NCBI GenBank assembly: GCA_036250195.1
Contig: JAVHZZ010000003.1
Location: 56,419,021 to 56,483,020, forward strand
Reading direction: 5' to 3'
From: Mixophyes australis
Taxonomy: Eukaryota > Chordata > Amphibia > Anura > Limnodynastidae
Length of the DNA stretch: 64,000 nt
The notes under the pieces are model-generated. The model made no database searches. It saw nothing but the letters and a program-made list of their open reading frames with translations, and was not told the DNA's origin. Shown one piece after another: positions 22,533-34,495 of the stretch (its first letter is position 1; each line of letters starts with the position of its first letter). Made by a program: the position numbers and the translations under genes.

Positions 22533-23828
22533 GATGGTCAGTGGATAAAATATGGATTGCTTCTCTTTCAGCTATCGACATTAGCCATAATATAGGTATA
22601 GGATCTCTTATGTGGAAATCAGTTATCAATAAAGCTCAGAATACCAGAAAAGATGCATCTTTACTGCTGCTTGATAAGGTCATACATATAGACATGATCA
22701 CTAAATAAAGCCTCTTATAGGCACTGTGAGGAGCCTAGCAATTTAATGCAGAGATTTCTACGGTTAGTAAAAGGAAACAAACTATTGTTAAATGTAAATT
22801 AGTGTATTCTGAAATGATGGTTCTCCAAATAATGGGAAAAAAATTATGAAAATATTTGGGATAATAGATCTAGTACCTTCATTTTGGGAAGACGAATGCA
22901 TTACATTAAAGTTTCAAGGGTGTTTAAAAAATTCCAGGACCATTGTCTGATAGCTCTACGCAGTGCTGAATACAGCTTTTTTTAGCATGGCATGAGTAGG
23001 GGACAGGACTTCAGGGCTGACAAGGGATTATGTAGGCCACTCACAACATGACATCACAAGCTATATCCGCGCACTAGAACAATATCATTATGTGTGTGGC
23101 CCTAAAACAAGTGCAATGCAGAATATTGTGCGTGTGGTGATTTTTCAATGACGTCAGAAATGATTCAGCCACTTGGCTTGTGCGGTGAATAGCTGGATGA
23201 CAAGCAATGGGTTTGCCCACATAAATCAACTACTCATTGCTTGGGCTAAACAGCCATTACCAGTGTGTGCCGAAATTTAACATTTTAATCTTCAATTAGT
23301 TTTCCAGAAATATGTTTAAATGATGGCTGGACAAATACCTGGAGCTATGTAGACAATGCTCTTAAAAATATTATACTGGTTCCTATCATTTGCAAGCCGT
23401 TTCTACTGAGGTCAATGGAAGCATAAATTTACTGGATTCTTAAAAGAACCGGTCTGAGAATGTCAACATAGCTGTATTACCATCGTACTCCAGCCAAGAA
23501 ACCTCAGCGCTGTTATTGGGCGATTGCAAACGGAATCCTGACCGGTGACCAAACTCTACTTGGCTAGTGTTCACCAAGGGTAGTGTACCTGCAGCAAGCT
23601 ATCCAATGACATAGCTACGAGAACTGGCTTCAGTCAGTGTCATTTTTGCAGTGCAAGAGTAGGTTTGTGTGCGAGGACGTGAGCTCAACGGGTGACCTTG
23701 TGACATGGTTCCAATACGTGCGAGTTGGCACATCCCCACCTTGTGTATCTTAGTTTGAGTTGTGTGTCAGTGAACGTTTCACGAAAAAATTCAAACTAAA
23801 TAGCATCTTTTGATAACAAAGAGCTAAT

Positions 23829-24409
23829 CATCATCATCATTTATATAGCGCCACTAATTCCGCAGCCCTGTACAGAGAACTCATTCACATCAGTCCCTGC
23901 CCCATTGGAGCTTACAGTCTAAATTCCCTGACAGACAAACAGACAGACAGACAGACAAGGGTCAATTTTTGATAGCAGCCAATTAACCTACTAGTATGTT
24001 TTTGGAGTGTGGGAGGAAACCGGAGCATCCGGAGGATACCCACGCAAACACAGGGAGAACATACAAACTCCACACAGATAAGACCATGGTCGGGAATTGA
24101 ACTCATGACGTTGTGAGGCAGAAGTGCTAACCACTCCGCCACCGTGCCTATTGTCCTATTTAATGAAAAAAAGTGCATGGAAAGAGCATACAGTTTCGTT
24201 TTTAAGTGCCATGTCCACTCCCTTGGTAATGCAATTATCCATGTCCAATGTCAGCTGCTGAAGATGAACCAACAGGAGCAGTGTAGAGCATGGCGACACC
24301 TTGTCGGAATGGTGGTGGCGGTATCGAGGAACAGCTGGGTGGCAGAAAAACGGAACAACATGAAGAGCACAGAGAACACTAACTACAAATAAAGGAAGGG
24401 CCAGTAAGG
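23829..24409 (-). mobile_element. Second copy of SINE plus 250-bp flank
   Basis: The SINE head and core (about 23945-24149) and flank (24150-24409) differ from 19965-20531 at only a few sites. The tail (23829-23940) differs more, including CAGACAGACAGACAGACA and AATTCCGCAGCCC. Abrupt end at 24409, followed by the inside of another SINE. Confidence 0.85.
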
Positions 24410-24572
24410 ACACACACACACAGAAAGAGGGAGAGACTAGGGTCACTTTTGATAGCAGCCAATTAGGGAGAACATTCAAACTCCACACAGATAAGGCCAC
24501 AGTCGGGAATCGAACTCATGACCCCAGTGCTGTGATGCAGAAGTGCTAACCGCTAGGCCACTCTGCTGCCCT
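24410..24572 (-). repeat. SINE remnant, head and middle
   Basis: Begins at the CA-rich internal tract, then GAGACTAGGGTCAC..TTGATAGCAGCCAATTA; lacks the CCTACTAGTATG...GGAAACCCACG part; resumes GGGAGAACATTCAAACTCCA through to GCCACTCTGCTGCCC, the tRNA-like head. The tail half is missing at the join and may be the one now at 23829. Confidence 0.8.
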
Positions 24573-25989
24573 CATCATTAAAATGTTAAGAATAATTAGG
24601 CTAAAAAAGAACAGCACAAGAAACACACAAGTAGTGATGATTACTGCATTTTGATACATGTTCAGGAAAATAGCCATAACTGCATCCCGATTACGAATGA
24701 GTGCCTAAAACGCAGCAGGGGTATGTGTGCACTAGACAACAGAAGGGGAAAAGCAGGAACAGAACAAATAGATGGATGAGATTTATTCACAGCAGTGAGT
24801 CTCACACTAATACAGTAAACATCAAATCCAGGTCACTGTAAACCCAGTTGCACTCACGACTCAAGCAGAAATTTTAATATTTCATGGTTCTTACTGTTAG
24901 GAGACGCAGCACACACTATACGCTTCTATCTCTCTAGGCTGCAGAGGAGCAGTAAATTAGGTTCTATGGTAGCACATTTAGGCTTCCAAGAAAATATACT
25001 TTTTCTTGCATTTAAACGAGGCGAAAAGAGCGGGAAACCGAAGAAACATAGGATTTTTAAAATAGCATCCAATCACTGCTCTCTGTAAGCTGATGGAATA
25101 CCGAGTTAAAGGTTCCTCTCCATTTGGGCCATACCTTTCTTGGTAGGGGTGGTGGAGATCCCTCATGGAAATAGGCCCCACTGTGCAGATCTTTCTATAG
25201 AGCAGTTCAACTGTGAAACAACGACATGAAGCGATGAGAGACAGCCTCAGTCAGCTGAAGTAATAGGATTTGAAAGCCCTAGCGTCCATAGTTAATGTAC
25301 CGAGACCTTCATACGCCAGCAGACTGAAGGACGACGCTCTGCATAACGGATCCTTCTATATAGAGGCCCAATTTTGCGTAGAGCAGAGGCTTAAGATGGG
25401 GATTACTAGTTATTTTTTAGCCTCTATTGATAATTTAGGGAAGTAATGTTGAAAGCAAAAAAAGTCCAGCAATTGTGTGTGCATGATCTAGGGTCTCGCT
25501 CTGAAATTAATACAGGCTAGGGACTGCATGTTTACCCACATGCGTATAGGAAAGCAATTGTTTCAAATGATCGATTGTCCCAGTAAAAAAATTTTTTTAT
25601 ACCTGCAGAAAATAGACAACATTCTCAGCTATTGCTGGGTATTCTTCACTTGCTGCCCTAAACAATAATGGTTTCTTCTGAATCGGTCAGACCAAGACAG
25701 GCAAGCGGTTAGAGGGGAGTACATTTACCAATTATAATCTAAGATGCCGAGCAGGCAGCATAAATGCACTGAAGCTATGAATCAAAAGAATGACTAAAAA
25801 TATAGTACTAAGTGAATGAAAAAAAAAAGAAGAAAAGTGCCCAAGAGATTCTGTTGAATGCTTTGTCCACGTCAAGGCTCAGCAAGATATTTCTAAAAGA
25901 ATTTAGAGATGACCATCACTGCAACAACTGGGTGAACCCCAGTGGTGGAGTGTTTGTGATAAATCACAACTGGTGAGAAGGAAGAGTTA

Positions 25990-26614
25990 AGCTGGATACA
26001 CACTGGTGTTTTTTCAGCCAATTATCGTGTCAATCACCCGATAAACGACTGTTCGGCCAGATATGGCTTCAGTGTGTATGCTTACATGCTGAACGACAGT
26101 CGTCCCACGTATCCGATCGTCGTTTCATTTAGTTGGTCGGCATGTTAAATAATATTGTTCCAATCACCTACCGATCAGATGTCACAGCTACCGGTCACTC
26201 TGTTCAGATGCATGCAGTTTCTCCAGCTGCCCCTCTCTCTTCTTGTCCTTCACTGCTGCAGCGAACCCGGTGGGACTAGAAAGTTGCTTGACAGCGTGAC
26301 AAACTGCAGAAAGCCAGGACTTCAGTGCAGATCCTTCACCCCTGCGAGCACATGACTTCAAAGTGCATGACAGGAGGAGATTTATTACAGAGACACACAG
26401 GGGACAGCGCAGAGTTCTGGTGCTGCCGGCATGATGCTTCAGCCAGGGATCCTGTCACATGTATGAGAGACACACAGATCTGAAGGTAAATCGTTCTAGT
26501 GTGTACACAGGAATCGTAATGCTGATCGGGGCTTTTTTTTTTTTTTTTTCTGTCGTGGGGAAAATTGGTAAAACTATCGCATCGTTGGAAGTTTCATGTA
26601 GTGTGTACCTAGCT
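25990..26614. mobile_element. PIF/Harbinger-like nonautonomous element 1
   Basis: Left end AGCTGGATACACACT and right end AGTGTGTACCTAGCT form an inverted terminal repeat, flanked by TTA on both sides (25987-25989, 26615-26617). A 3-bp TWA target fits PIF/Harbinger. The inner part CAGCCAATTATCGTGTCAAT is shared with the copies at 26618 and about 34012. No transposase. Confidence 0.7.
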
Positions 26615-26617
26615 TTA

Positions 26618-27045
26618 GGCTGGGTACACGCTGCAAGAATTTCAGCCAATTATGGGGCCAATCACCTGATAAACAACCGTTTGGCCCGATATTGCATTAG
26701 TGTGCACACTGTAACAATGAGCAATTATCGTTCCACAGTACATCATATAATTTCATTTGATATGTTAAATCAAACCATTTTTAAATAAATTTTTGTTGGA
26801 GGATGGAAGGATATCGTTCCAATTCTGCAGTGTGTCTGCACTCTCCATCAGGATCTCCCTAGAATTTAAAGAATCATTTAAAGAATGTTTTTTTCAGCCT
26901 ATGGTTATAACAGATGAAGAGCACAGATCTAAAGGTTAATCTAGTGTTGAAATTGGAATGCTGATTGGGACTTTTGTTACCAGTGGTTGGTAAACTCGTT
27001 ATAGATAACACATCAGGAGAAAATTTCTGTAGTGTGAGCCCAGCC
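26618..27045. mobile_element. PIF/Harbinger-like element 2, abutting element 1
   Basis: Left end GGCTGGGTACACGCT, right end AGTGTGAGCCCAGCC, followed by TAA. Shares CAGCCAATTATGGGGCCAAT and ATAAACAACCGTTTGGCC with element 1. The two elements touch at the single TTA, which serves both. Confidence 0.7.
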
Positions 27046-27801
27046 TAAGTTGGCAATGCAGATTTATTTCCAAAATAAGGCCCCTCCTCCAAAAACTCAT
27101 TTCCAGGTTTTGGGATCAATGTAGTATATGGGTCTCAGAACTTAGATTTCCTAATATTCAATTCCAGTAGCAGTTGCTGCATCTGTGGAGTCTGGCTCTT
27201 GTTATTAATCATGACTTTAACTGCATTTGTTATTTTAATTAAAGTGTTGGTAAGTGTGGTTTCTCAATCATATCTGTCAAAAGGGTGGAGTCTGGACTGC
27301 AAAGCTTCTAGCTAGGTCCTTTTGATTTGTAGGCCATACCCGTAAACCTGGGTATTATATGGTCAAGTTCCCTCTCCTTGGGCTGGTCAAACATTTCTAG
27401 GTTACGCAACAACTTACCAGTCTTATTCTTGCAACAGGATGACTTAATTTGCTACCCTGACAGTTGCCAGTTTGTATGGCATTTCGCTAGCTGCCAGCAA
27501 CCTGTTTTCAGTACCAGCTCCCACTGATGCTGCTTGACCACCAGCCACTCACTGACTGGTCAACTGAGCACCAACATAGTACCCACAATTGTGGGAGGGC
27601 ATCACTGCCACGCACAGGCTCTTTCACTGGCACACTTCTGGGTAGTGCACAGCGCTGAAGCACCTCTTTGCTGGCTATTCTGGATAATTCCTTCAGACCA
27701 CTTACTTTGAATCAGTACAGCTGGGTAGCAAAGACAGAAGGATCAATGTACAATGATGTGTATTGCTCAAATAGCTCTTACACATCACTCAAAGGTAGAG
27801 A

Positions 27802-28029
27802 GTGGAGAGAGAGAGAGTGGAGAGAGAGAGAGTGGAGAGAGAGAGAGTGGAGAGAGAGAGAGTGGAGAGAGAGAGAGTGGAGAGAGAGAGAGTGGAGAGA
27901 GAGAGAGTGGAGAGAGAGAGAGTGGAGAGAGAGAGAGTGGAGAGAGAGAGAGTGGAGAGAGAGAGAGTGGAGAGAGAGAGAGTGGAGAGAGAGAGAGTGG
28001 AGAGAGAGAGAGTGGAGAGAGAGAGAGTG

Positions 28030-28041
<12 letters not shown>
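27802..28041. repeat. Purine minisatellite, 16 x 15 bp
   Basis: Sixteen uninterrupted copies of GTGGAGAGAGAGAGA in exact register. The long EWRER, SGERE or STLSL reading frames over it are produced by the repeat and are not genes. Confidence 0.97.
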
Positions 28042-28240
<199 letters not shown>

Positions 28241-28879
28241 TATCTATATATATATATATATCTATATAAATAAACATAGGCCACCAGTAATGTGCAAGTC
28301 TGTGTGCATCCCTTCCTATAAAGCTGTATGGATTAGATCATCAATGGGAGTCTATATCCTCTTGATGTGCACGTCCTTCTGTGAGACACGGTCCTGTGTG
28401 AAGGAGTCTCTCCTCCACCATGTTTCTAAGTGCCAGAGAGTACAAGAAACACCAAATAAATTCCCAGGGTAAAAGTGTTAATTAAATTTCATTACCTAAG
28501 AATTGAGCAAGTTTCAAACACTGGTTTGGACTTGAGAAACTGAGGATCAGTGAGAGCCCAAATTTGATTTAAAGGTAATAGAGTGCTGCCACCGATGGCT
28601 GGCGCTTGTAGCGTGGACCCTCTGGAAAAGCCAACATATCCCTACACAGCCAAGCATATAAAGCCTCTTGCAGCTGGGCAAAACTGGCCATTTGGCACTG
28701 GCTCTGAAACGCTAATTTTATTTTTTAAATAAAATATCTTTATTTATTTTTTTATTAAGAAGAAAACTAATGCAGGAAAAACACATCACACAGTGTTAAC
28801 ATAAGATATAGCATGAATCTATAAAGAATTGAGCATTATTTCATTAGAACAAGAGAGTCTCTAGCATGTACAGAGGGGC

Positions 28880-29100
28880 CAGTGTTCTCCCCAGCACCTA
28901 TTTCCTGGGTGCTCCACCGGCTGTTTTAACTTACTACCCGGCTCTTGGAGCCCAGCAGAGTCCTATTGTAATAGAATAAACCATTGTTTCTATATAGAAC
29001 AGGCACTATAGGCAGCAGTGTGTGTGTTAGACCACTGACCACAAGTCTGACCAATCCTGGGAGGTGTGGGCAATAACCGCCAACATTTTTTAATTATTGT
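28880..29100 (-). mobile_element. hAT-like element, family A, copy 2
   Basis: Starts CAGTGTTCTCCCCAGCACC; the GCACCTATTTCCTGGGTGCT part is the complement of the segment at 38268-38287. It shares AATAGAATAAACCATTGTTT with copy 1, and ACCACTGACCACAAGTCTGA plus a worn CCAATCCTGGGAGGTGTGGG with the same family. The right end is unclear. Confidence 0.6.
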
Positions 29101-31999
29101 TGAAACGTATTATAAAGATCTTTATATGCCATTTATAACACAGCATTCTAATGTATACAGGGACATTTCCACCAGATGTGCAAATAGCTCCCTGGGGGCA
29201 CAGAGCACCTCCAACAGACACATGGGGTAGTCGGCTATATCTTTCGGAACAAACTTGGATTTCTGTACCATTGTGTCGGTATTTTATATTGTGTATCCAC
29301 TATCAAGGTGCTGATGGAACAAGCAGGTCTGAATGTACAGCCATCCTCAGAGATCCCTTTCCCAACGTGTGTGACATGAGGCTTAAACGATAAGCTTGTA
29401 TAGAGCAGATATCATGTGGGGAAAAAAAAGCAAAAGCGGGTAAATCAAACCAATATGAATCGGTTGTGTTTGAATCATATATAGTTTTAGGTAATGTGTT
29501 CATGATCATATTAACTTTATCAATTCATGAAAGGCGTTTAGAATAACAGCTTTTATAGTCTGCCCATAGGGCATTTAGAATGGGTAAAATATTTGAAAGA
29601 GCTGTAACAGTCTCTTGTCAAGTGGGAAGGGCAACAGTCCCAAGGGAAGCTATTCCTCAAACCGTCGACTACCTGGGTGGGGGTGAGAAGGTTCCTAGCC
29701 ACAGATTTTGAATAGTTTCTGTTGAGTTTAACAGGCTCCAAAAAGGTTAATCTCTGGGATTCCACTTTTCATAATTTATCTTGATATAGCAATCACCCCT
29801 TCCCAAAATGGACAAAGCTTTGGGGTTTTCCACCAAATATGCAGTTTTGTCATGATAGCTAGATTGGAGGTGTTGGAAGTCCCATGGTACACCGGTACAA
29901 CCTCAGTAGGACCTTATAATGGGTTTCAATTACAGACACACTCTGTAAAACAAACTTGTCTAGATGATTTTATTCCAGCATAGAAAACTAAAAAAATAGA
30001 GCTGAATAATTCTTCAAAAACTGAACTCATCATAAAAATCCAGTAAGTGGATTGCACCAATCAACGGACTCAATACAGTTGTTAGGATTTATTATTTTCA
30101 AAGCTTTTTAATTCTAGGATATTCCGCTTTTAGGACACAGTGCAGTTATGTTAAAACAGCAATAATTGCACATAACTGTACAAACAAGGTACAAGAGACT
30201 TTTTTAATGACTTGAATTGGAAGGAAATAATCAGACATGGATTCTATATAAACAAAAGTTTCTAACATATACATTTCTCAAAACAAAACTTTTGTATTTT
30301 AAGTCATATTCCCCTTAAGCCATTTCAAACGCATTGTTGATCACTGTAACAACATAGCACATTGCTATATTCTTGAGAAAGAATGATTTCTAAAGTCGTT
30401 GTTTTATGATGTAATATTAAACAAGATTCTCATTAGGAAACAGACCTCACTGAACTCTCACAAATTATTCCTACACAACTTATTCTGTTGTGTCCCCAAA
30501 ATAGAGCAAATCGCTGAGCTGAATGTAAACTGGTGATCAAATCACAAATTAATCATTAACCTGTAAATGCAAAACCTTACTTGAAGGAGACAATAACATT
30601 ATTTTTTTATATAACTATACATTTTTTGCATTATCATTATGCATGTATCCTCATTTTCTCATGCCCACTGGCGCAAGTTAGTTCCTAGGGGAGTTCTATT
30701 CTGAACATTCCCAGGGGAGGAGAAGCCTTGCTGGGCTACAATAGATGAAGTGAGTACAAGACTAAATTCCCAGTCTTTAGACTCATGGAAACACACCCAA
30801 AGTAGACATTTCCTAACATTCATGCCATAGAAAATCTTCGCCTCAGAAATGAACCCAGTTTGAGCCAACATCTTCTGCAGCAATTACCTCACAATATGCT
30901 CTTTTGACAACATACATCAGCTAAAGCTTCAACTTTGACTTTTTAGGCAGTGTAGCGGCGAAAGGGAACTAAACTACATCTTCAATGAAAAACAATGGTT
31001 TAAAATTATATTTATACAAACAGGACTTCCAGACACAGAGTACACAGTACTAAGTAGGTGGTAATGCACCACAGGGGTCCTCCAAAAGATATTTCCAACA
31101 GTCTCCCCTCTCTGCTGGCAGTATGCAGTACTGTAGAGTCGGACACGCTCTAGTCCATATAATTGTGGGGAATATGACCATGTAGCCTAGTACTAAAAGG
31201 ATACACTTATTACCCTTCATCCCTACTGCTACAGAACTTAAAAATGAGCTCTTATAAAAGTCATTATTGAATCTCTTGATAAATGCAGGAATTGGTGTAA
31301 TCCACTACTATACAAGCTGACAGCTGCACTTCAGATAATTTATGTTGCTAATCCATGGCTTTAACTAAAACAAATAGTGGACCCAACTTTAACTTCAGAG
31401 GTCAGAGGATCCATCTAATTTGGATGGAAATTCCAAGAATCAGAGATCTTATGATCTCCTCAAACTTAAGTATAAGAACAGAGGCCCCAATCAGGACTCC
31501 TGCCCCAAATCAGACCTCCCTACCCTGTAACCTTATAAATGGCCAATCTTCAGTTTTCTTTTCACCTTCTGTAATATTTGGATATAAAGCTATATGCTAT
31601 AAAACAGGGGTCCTGTGCAAACTGGTTCATATGAGGTTCTATAGGTCATTTAGAGAGGTGACCATTCCCTTGAAACAGGACTAAAAACATAACAAAATAA
31701 ACAAAGATATTAACTTCAGTCACTGCATGTGACCTTTACATATGTATCTGCAAAATGTTTAGGCTGTATTAGATCAACTTTTGTTTGAGTTTAGGCCATT
31801 TGTACTGTAAGTATAGGGAAACTTCTCTTCCTGTGAAAACACAATTATACATCTATATTTTATAGTGCCATGTAGCATGCAAGCCCTTTATTAAAAACAT
31901 GACTTAATTCAGCTACAATGAAAGAAAAGATGTCCAGACATATTTCATTGCACATTTGCATGGGGGTTATAAAAAGATGGATACAATACAGATACTTAC

Positions 32000-32116
32000 A
32001 AGAAGTTGTTTAAGCCCCAGAAATGTCTGTTCTACAGAGTTGGCGGTGAGGACCTGTCTTTTCATGGCAGCTTGTTCACCCAGGAACCGCAACATAAGTT
32101 CACGCACCGCATCGCC
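32000..32116 (-). CDS. TRAPPC12: TRAPPC12 exon 3 (residues 406-444)
   Basis: A 117-bp exon of 39 codons, phase 0 at both ends. The acceptor is TTTCAG before GGCGATGCG, and the donor is GTAAGT at 31999-31994. The product starts [17 protein letters not shown] and ends [13 protein letters not shown], which follows on directly from FDNIQ at the end of exon 2, as in the human protein. This is the start of the helical part of TRAPPC12. Upstream lies an intron of 10.8 kb and downstream one of 14.7 kb, both filled with mobile elements. Confidence 0.94.
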
Positions 32117-32473
32117 CTGAAACAGACAAACAAAACCATCACCTGTTGGGTACTGCACAGTCATAGCCAACGCCCATTCTAGTTTTCTATGTTCCCTCTG
32201 CTTGGGAAAGAGCACAGAAAACTAGCAGGCACTTTATGCAAATTAAGAGTCATCCTGCACAATGCTCCATGCAGGCTTTAGCTTATTTTTAGCTGGAGCT
32301 TACGGTAAATTCCTTTAAATTTTTGGGAGTAATTTCTTTCGAGCAGAGGATGGACTTCGATTGAAGCAGCTGGCTCCCTAATTCTACATTATTTTTTCCA
32401 TTCCTGTTATACTGAAAGCATTGTGTTGGTCTACTCCCACTTACACAGAAAATATAAAAAGAAAACTGGCCTG

Positions 32474-32631
32474 CAGGGCCATAACTAGGGCTGTGCGAGG
32501 GAGGCGACCGCCCAGGGCCCAACGCTGAAGGGGGCGCAGTTTATAAATATTTAAGGTTAATCAGGATAAAATTGAGGGAGGGGTGCTTTCCCTTCTTGCC
32601 CCAGGCGCTAAAATTTAAAGTTACGGCTCTG
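32474..32631. mobile_element. 158-bp nonautonomous hAT element
   Basis: Starts CAGGGCCATAACTAGGG and ends AGTTACGGCTCTG, imperfect inverted ends. Flanks CTGGCCTG (32466-32473) and CTGGCCTA (32632-32639) are an 8-bp TSD with one difference. Confidence 0.8.
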
Positions 32632-32689
32632 CTGGCCTACACAGTTTTTGTTTAAATTTGTTGCCATGTCATAATAAAAAAAATGCAAA

Positions 32690-32704
32690 GGGGGGGGGGG
32701 GGGG
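32690..32704. repeat. Poly-G run, 15 bp
   Basis: Uninterrupted guanines, followed by CGGAGTAGTGGGAGG. Confidence 0.95.
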
Positions 32705-34011
32705 CGGAGTAGTGGGAGGAGCCCCCTCAATATAAGACTGTGGGCCACACAATGCCCTCTGGCAGGCTGGGCATGGCACTTACAGGGGCAAGTTGACTGC
32801 TCTGTCTAGATCAGTTTATATCTCTCCTTTGGAGACCCCTATTATGTAGTTTGTAAGTTTACATTTATAATTGTTATTGTCAACTTAAGCAATAATTATC
32901 CCTTATTTTCTAAAAACAGGAAAATAATGAACAAATGACATTTGTTTATTTGTTATTTTAATTTAACAGGCCAGATATTTTGCAATATGACTACTCCATT
33001 GGCAAACCTACCTGTAATCAGGGCTATCTAAACATATTACTGTTTTATTTACATCAAGCAAAATATTACAGATTAGGGCAATCCTCAATACGTGGCTGTT
33101 AGAGTAGAGGCTATACATTAAATGTCTATTGGCCATTGCTATACTAGAACCATTATATTCAAGCAGCACAAATACAACATATACTACTTCAAAATGCATT
33201 GGACAATAAGTGTGTTATTTATCAAATACTATGCACAGTTACATTTTGTTTAAACAAAAAAAAACACAGCAGGTAAGATGTAAAATAAGTGTTCTTTAAA
33301 AAGGAGTATGGACAAAACAGATAATAATAAAAAAACAAAAACGTATCCATTATAATATATAAAAAACAAGAAAAATAAATTGACTTGCCTAACTGACAAT
33401 ACAATATTTTTTATTTTACAATGAAGTTATAATTAATTTGTCGCAGAGTCAGGAGTTACCAGAACATATTCACAAGCATAAAACAATTATTTCTCTGGCT
33501 GATGACTGCTCTGACATTGGTTACAGCAGTCTGCTAGACTGCAGATTAATTATACACCAGACACATTCAATGAAAGGGAAATTAAAAACAAAGTTCTTAT
33601 TCATAGATATACCAGTCATATGAAGTACATGCTTCATCCCAGGAACCAGTTCACAATCTCAGAGAATTGTGACAAATGTAGCAAAGGATGTGCTGCAGAA
33701 ACCGAAGTACGTAGATTGTAACCACCATCAGGGTCTAGATTCAAGCTTATGTAGTTTTATTGGGTTTTCATATTCGTCTTACCTAGCACACCTTAAGACT
33801 GAGGCCAGAGGATGCTAGAGATCAGTTCTAATCTTACATTGACATAATCAATGTTTTACAGCACAAAACAACTATAATATGTATACATTGGCATGCAGCA
33901 GTGGTATAATAAACACATCTGAATGGGTTTGGAATGCATGCAAGAATACCGTGAAACTGACAGTCAGTATGATGCGGTGTATGACCGAGCACCCAAACTG
34001 TTATAAGTAGA

Positions 34012-34495
34012 TAACAGGTAGACACTGGAGGTTTTTCTGCTAATTATTGGGCCAATCACCCAATAAATGACCGCTCGGCCACATACCGCGTTAGTGTGTA
34101 TACTTACGTGATGACTTGTGGATAGCTATAACAAGGCAGTTAATCAGTGCAACAGGAATGAATAAATGCATATTGGGCTGTCATTCCCTAAACAACCAGA
34201 TCTGAAGGTGAATCGTGTGTACGCATGAATCGTAGGACCGGTCGGACCTACAGTCGCAGATTGGTTGAAAAAATTCTCTAGTGCAGGGTTTCCCAAACCC
34301 AGTCCTCAGGGCTCCCCAACAGTGCAGGTTTTCCATATCTCCTTGCTGGAGCACAGGTGTATTCATTACTGACTGACACATTGTAACAGATCCACAAGTG
34401 GTCCTAATTATGTCACATGTGATCCGGAAAACCTGCACTGTTGGGGAGCCCTGAGGACTGGGTTTGGGAAACCCTGCTTCAGTGTGTTCCTAGCC
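34012..34495. mobile_element. PIF/Harbinger-like element 3, interrupted
   Basis: GACACTGGAGGTTTTTCTGC, TAATTATTGGGCCAATCACC and ATAAATGACCGCTCGGCC are the family core. The other end AGTGTGTTCCTAGCC, followed by TTA, is separated from it by the hAT MITE at 34284-34476. The left end is worn, so the start is approximate. Confidence 0.65.
34284..34476. mobile_element. hAT MITE, family B, copy 2, nested
   Basis: 193 bp, inverse orientation to 13326-13519 and about 97% the same by eye. Flanks CTCTAGTG and CTTCAGTG agree at six of eight positions. It sits inside the Harbinger-like element and therefore came later. Confidence 0.88.

Noticed and set aside
23600..24600. CRISPR-like or satellite array because of repeated SINE units
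   Set aside because: Only two to three dispersed copies, no regular spacers, and eukaryotic context.
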